Of a stretch of 64,000 nucleotides of DNA, positions 60,062 to 64,000 are shown piece by piece. This DNA is from Agrocybe praecox (lineage: Eukaryota > Basidiomycota > Agaricomycetes > Agaricales > Agrocybaceae), in the NCBI GenBank assembly GCA_964017145.1, contig OZ024851.1, positions 930,001-994,000 of the forward strand, in the 5' to 3' direction. Below the pieces are notes generated by a model. That model was not told where the DNA came from. It saw nothing but the letters and a program-made list of their open reading frames with translations, and did not search any database. Position 1 is the stretch's first letter. Every line of letters begins with the position of its first letter. Position numbers and translations under genes: made by a program.

Positions 60062-63000
60062 TTAAATGGTAGTACATTCGCGTTTCAACCATTCCAGACC
60101 TCTGGCATCATTCTTTAACAAAGGTGAAATTTTTTCGAGGACTTCTTCATGGTAATTGTTGAGCCATGTCTTTTCGCTCTCGCTCAGCAGTTTGACGTCG
60201 ATGAGCTTTGTCTGTATAGGGCAACTGCAAAGCGAGTTTGAATATAGATACTTTTGAAAGGCGCTGCGGAAAAAACTTACAGAGTTACGTTTTCGAAACC
60301 AAGATACCCTTTGTCACCGAAATTGTTTGGGGTCTTGGCTTCTTTTACTAGCACAATGTTCTCAATCCGAATGCCAAATTTACCATCTGCGTAATATCCG
60401 GGTTCATTAGACACTGTCATACCAGCTTTCAAAGGAGAGTTATTTAGAGCTTTAGAAATCAAATCAGGACCAGTAAATATAAGAAGGAAAAGGAAAATAC
60501 GAACTGATCCGGGTGCCGATTCCATGTGGTCCTTCATGCACGTTAAGGAAGTGGCCTACACCGTGTCCAGTACCGTGCCTTGTCGAGGGAATGGAATGTC
60601 AAAATTCGAGATAAAATAGCGAAGAAAATTTAATGTCACCTGAAATCTAAGATACTATAAGTATAGTCAGAAATTTAAGTACTATGCAAATCACGTACCG
60701 AGCCCATCTTGCCAAAGAGCTCTGCGAGCAAATGAGTCGCTGTAGAAAAAATGTCAGGAGCTTCTGCAAGTCTGAAAGCATAGTGCACTCACATAATGTA
60801 ACCAGTCGTTCCAGTTGGAAAGATGGCAGTATCAATAGCAATAACTCCTTGCAAGACGCGAGTAAATGCTCTTTTTTCTGCATCGGTAGGAGTTCCGAAG
60901 TGCTACAGCAGGTATGAGGTTGTGGTGGATGGAAGAGTTAGGTAAGTAATTACCCATGTCCGTGTAACGTCTGTGGTTCCATCCAAATACTGGCCTTCGG
61001 TAACAGGATTAATGGTCATGACGTGCGAGAAGAGAAGCCAATAATTCACCTCCGGAATCGCACAGGTAAATCTATACAGGCAGATTGGTCAGAGCTATAG
61101 ACACAGAAATAAATTATTTACCTGGTCTTTCTTGATGATGTCGCAGTCATTAGGGTCAGGGGAGTAATGAATAATGGCTGCGGGGATTTGTTAGATTTCT
61201 TCGGCAGTAAAAATCGAAGCCTTTCACCTCCGTTAGGTCCAGTTGAAGAAATTGTAGTGAACGAAAGACCCTTGAATAAATCCAACTCACTGTGTGCCAG
61301 TTATATATTGATTCGAGTGTTTTAAAACAGATGACTTACGATCTGAATTTCTCCAGTTGATCGGATCCTTGGCTTTCGTTCAATTCTACACCGTTGTTCA
61401 ACTGCTCCTCGAGCCACGAAAAGTAACGAGCAAGAGCTGCTCCGTCACGGATGTGGCTTTGCCTAAAACCTTCCAATTCGGTCTCGTTCTTGATGGCTTT
61501 CAGGTCGGTGAGCGGCGAGCGAACGATGGTATATTTTCCTTCGCCTACGGCCTCAGCAACAGCCAGGCTGGCTTTGTCTCCGAGCAGAATTTTCTACCGC
61601 ATTTATCAGTACCGTGGATAAAATGCAGATAAAGAAACTATTACGGAGTCATTCTGGAGATCCAGGCTTCCAGACAACCCCTTGAGGTATTCAAAGAACG
61701 CTGTATATCCCTTTATCTCTACGTGGTTTCCGAGATAATCCTTGGCACTTTTGTCCAATTGTTCCTCATTGATGAATAGTACTACTTTCTTTTCTGTGAT
61801 CACAGCATAGGAGAAGAAAACTGTACATCAAGTTGTGAGCCATTAGAAGTGAACGTTAAATAGCATTTTACGAATGAATCATACCAGGGTTGAAGTCAAT
61901 ATCCGATCCCCTGAGATTGAATAACCATGCGACCTCGTCCAACATAGTGACGACGATAGCTTTGGCTTTCTTTTTGACCAATTCACTTCGAATGTTCGCT
62001 ACTTTGTCGACATGAGATTGACCTTCGAAAAAAAAAAAAAGAAAAAAAGTTAAACTATGACGAAACGCGGGATAACGGTTGTATCGAACCTGAGTACTTC
62101 TCATCTAGATAAAACACGTCGTTCTGAGGCCTTGAAGGTCTGTCATCCCAAATTGCATCGACTAGATTGTAAGGCAGGGAGACCAAAGAAGATCCCTTCG
62201 CAGTAAGTTGCTTATTCAAAGTCTCAGCGTCCGCTATAAGAAAATATTTAGAGCACTTTCAGGTCGACTGAAAGTCAACGCATACATGCAGAAATCAGAG
62301 TAGGATCGATTCCAATCCTGGTGTTCGAGTCCAAATTCTAGTTGCGCCGCTTTCAGTAATGAGGGTCAACTATATGCGTCAAAAATCATTAGGCACCTTG
62401 TGAAGGAAGTCCTGCCACGTTGGTACATCTTTCCTTTGGTCAGTGACATTATTATACGGAAAAGGATGACACTTACCAGGGAGACCTTGTTTCATTAAAG
62501 TCCAATTCCTGACGGACAGTTAGCATACAAGCCTTGATCTGACTTTGATAATACTGACTGATCCAGTTGTTTCCCTGCCTGCAAAAAGTATCTACCATCT
62601 GTGAATAAAAAGGCCTTATCCAGAGTGACGATAGCACAACCTAAAATTTAGATACAATCAGTTGAGGATATGATATTGGTGGACAACTAGGGACCTACCC
62701 GCGGAGCCGTTGAATCCTGAGATATATGCGCGTCTTTCATCGCAATGCGCAAGATATTCACTCGAATCTGCAACCTATCAGCCTTCAAAGGGCTACGCGT
62801 GTTTGGGAAAAAACATACGCTGATCTTCGCTCGGAACAACAACTGCCTTTACGCCGATCTCTTCTTTTTGCATAAGTTCCCGCAGGCGCGCGAGACGCTC
62901 ACTTGTATGGACAGTGTGTTGTCCTGCGGCACCCATTGTTGTATTAGATATCGTTCTTGTCCTGGTGGTAATGAGGGAAGATTGGGAGATGAAGCCCGGC

Positions 63001-63062
63001 CGTAGATGGGAAACCTTTCCAGGAATCCGATCCCGCAACCAAACTTGGGCTTGCCGCCACAT
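60062..63062 (-). CDS. Xaa-Pro aminopeptidase P (M24B metallopeptidase)
   Basis: Twenty exons, lengths from the start 244, 69, 82, 32, 32, 52, 144, 138, 176, 254, 62, 56, 22, 41, 110, 41, 7, 74, 169, 163 bases, exon 1 being 63062-62819 and the last 60224-60062. Phases agree at all junctions, 655 residues. It removes N-terminal residues before proline and needs two Mn2+. The first two-thirds hold two creatinase-like domains ([29 protein letters not shown]). The catalytic domain shows SSTGPNGAIIHY, the ligands in [32 protein letters not shown] and GIRIEN. Residues 1-42 are basic and Ser/Arg-rich before a second Met (62936), so mitochondrial and cytosolic forms are possible. Exon 17 (60646-60640) is a 7-base micro-exon needed to write DFRHGTGHG. 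Confidence 0.95.
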
Positions 63063-63546
63063 GGACGTCTAATGTTGAAATTGACTAGCTTATGACGGCC
63101 CGATACTTTCTGTACTTATAGGGGCCAGGATTTGCGAGCACACCAATGCTCTCGGTGTACTCCTCCTTTTCTGGGATGTCGGCTTGAATGAACTTGAAGG
63201 CACGATCCTTTTAGAGTTGAAATGCTAGGACTCTATCATACAGTACGTCCAGACTCCAGAGAATGAACTTGGTAAACATCCTCTCAATGTGCCAAATGAA
63301 AGTTGAATTATGTCGGGAAGAAGCAGACTGTATGTGGGATAAATCGTGATCCATTTAGTTCGAGATAAAAGTGGTAAGTAAAGTATACGAAAGGATATAA
63401 ATGTACATCTGTTGCATAGCGAGGCAGGCGATAAAACAATTCAACATAGCTATAGTTATATATTAAACAAGCAGAGTCCAACGACAACGAGACTATTAGT
63501 TATAAGCGACAGATTAAGTACATGATACACGGGAGGAGAATAATAT
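63063..63546. other. Intergenic region
   Basis: Upstream of the aminopeptidase gene and 3' flank of the edge gene; no gene seen. Confidence 0.4.
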
Positions 63547-64000
63547 TTAGGGCGTCATCGAACGCCTCTCTCTTCTCTCGACGTCTACGATCATATCTAC
63601 CACACGATCCTTGGCGTCTTCCAGTCCAACAGGGATGGATGCCTCATCGTTATCCTCAACTTGTCCGGGAACAGCGTCTACATCTTCGAAGACTCTGTTG
63701 CCAAGGGCAGTCCTCAGAGAAAGCAGCATTTGCGCACGCTTCAAGCTTGCCTTGTAGGAAGGACTTGGAGGAGGGCTCATGAGCGTAGATGTCGAGGATG
63801 GTGAATCAAAACTATCTTGCACAAAGAGCCGGTAATAGAGCACTATAGCCAAGAGCAATGCCATAATTTCGCTCTCGACGCCAGTATCCGTATTTCCTTC
63901 ATGAACAAAGTCGGACTCATCGAGGACGGTTCCTGATTTCCAAACGCGCTCAAAGTCCTTGCCCAAGTGTTCGACCTGCCCCCCCAGGGCGCGTGCAGCT
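63547..64000 (-). CDS. C-terminal end of an unknown gene, cut by the window
   Basis: The frame is open from the right edge to TAA at 63547-63549, about 150 codons without a stop; an ATG at 63966 is internal because in-frame codons precede it. A leucine-rich stretch (EIMALLLAIVLYYRLFV) could be a membrane helix or a buried core helix. After it come an S/P-rich segment, a helical KASLKRAQMLLSLR and a basic tail. I do not recognise the family. Confidence 0.6.
   Translation of the reverse strand, partial: AARALGGQVEHLGKDFERVWKSGTVLDESDFVHEGNTDTGVESEIMALLLAIVLYYRLFVQDSFDSPSSTSTLMSPPPSPSYKASLKRAQMLLSLRTALGNRVFEDVDAVPGQVEDNDEASIPVGLEDAKDRVVDMIVDVERRERRSMTP

Noticed and set aside
1..64000. CRISPR arrays, rRNA genes, intact transposase or reverse transcriptase
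   Set aside because: No regularly spaced repeats, rRNA-like blocks or catalytic motifs of these enzymes were seen; CRISPR would not be expected in a fungal nucleus.

Overview
The window looks like nuclear DNA of a filamentous basidiomycete, most likely an agaricomycete. Its genes are cut by many short introns of about 50-70 bases (GTRNGY donors, CTNAC-like branch sites, YAG acceptors). Two nuclear tRNA types carry introns right after the anticodon. The proteins are typical of this group: F-box proteins, an atypical G-alpha, CCDC6-like and Rpt6 proteins, and a small secreted cysteine-rich protein. I joined exons by hand and kept a model only when every junction preserved reading frame. No rRNA, CRISPR array, bacterial operon or intact transposon was seen.

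Layout. 0-8.6 kb: a large unknown membrane protein, two small uncertain genes, an imperfect duplication, tRNA-Pro(TGG) with a truncated copy of its 3' half, a decayed Q/S-rich gene, and tRNA-Val(CAC). 9.2-14 kb (minus strand): a NIPA-type magnesium transporter, a secreted twin-CX3C peptide, and a small multi-pass membrane protein. 15.7-23 kb (minus): a 1032-residue Q-rich protein with an interrupted Hsp20 domain, then a CCDC6-like coiled-coil protein. 23.9-24.9 kb: a clean ~0.5 kb tandem duplication. 26-27.5 kb: an F-box protein. 28.3 kb: a second tRNA-Val(CAC) in the opposite orientation. 32.4-35.2 kb: a G-alpha subunit with a changed catalytic site. 39.2-42.7 kb: a zinc-finger SF1 helicase of the MOV10/SDE3 kind.

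44-64 kb is the gene-dense half: a multi-pass membrane protein, proteasome ATPase Rpt6, an MTH1-type NUDIX hydrolase, a CDK9/Bur1-type kinase divergent from an unknown 750-residue protein, a stand-alone paired-LIM protein, a second MOV10-like helicase paralogous to the first, a 20-exon aminopeptidase P, and the 3' end of an unknown gene at the right edge.

The genes do not form one pathway. The two helicases could act together in RNA silencing or RNA turnover, and the kinase, proteasome, NUDIX and aminopeptidase genes are housekeeping. The most unusual items are the G-alpha with Ser in place of the catalytic Gln, the helicase pair with conserved intron positions, the Hsp20 fold with a ~260-residue insertion, the secreted twin-CX3C peptide, and several micro-exons of 7-15 bases.
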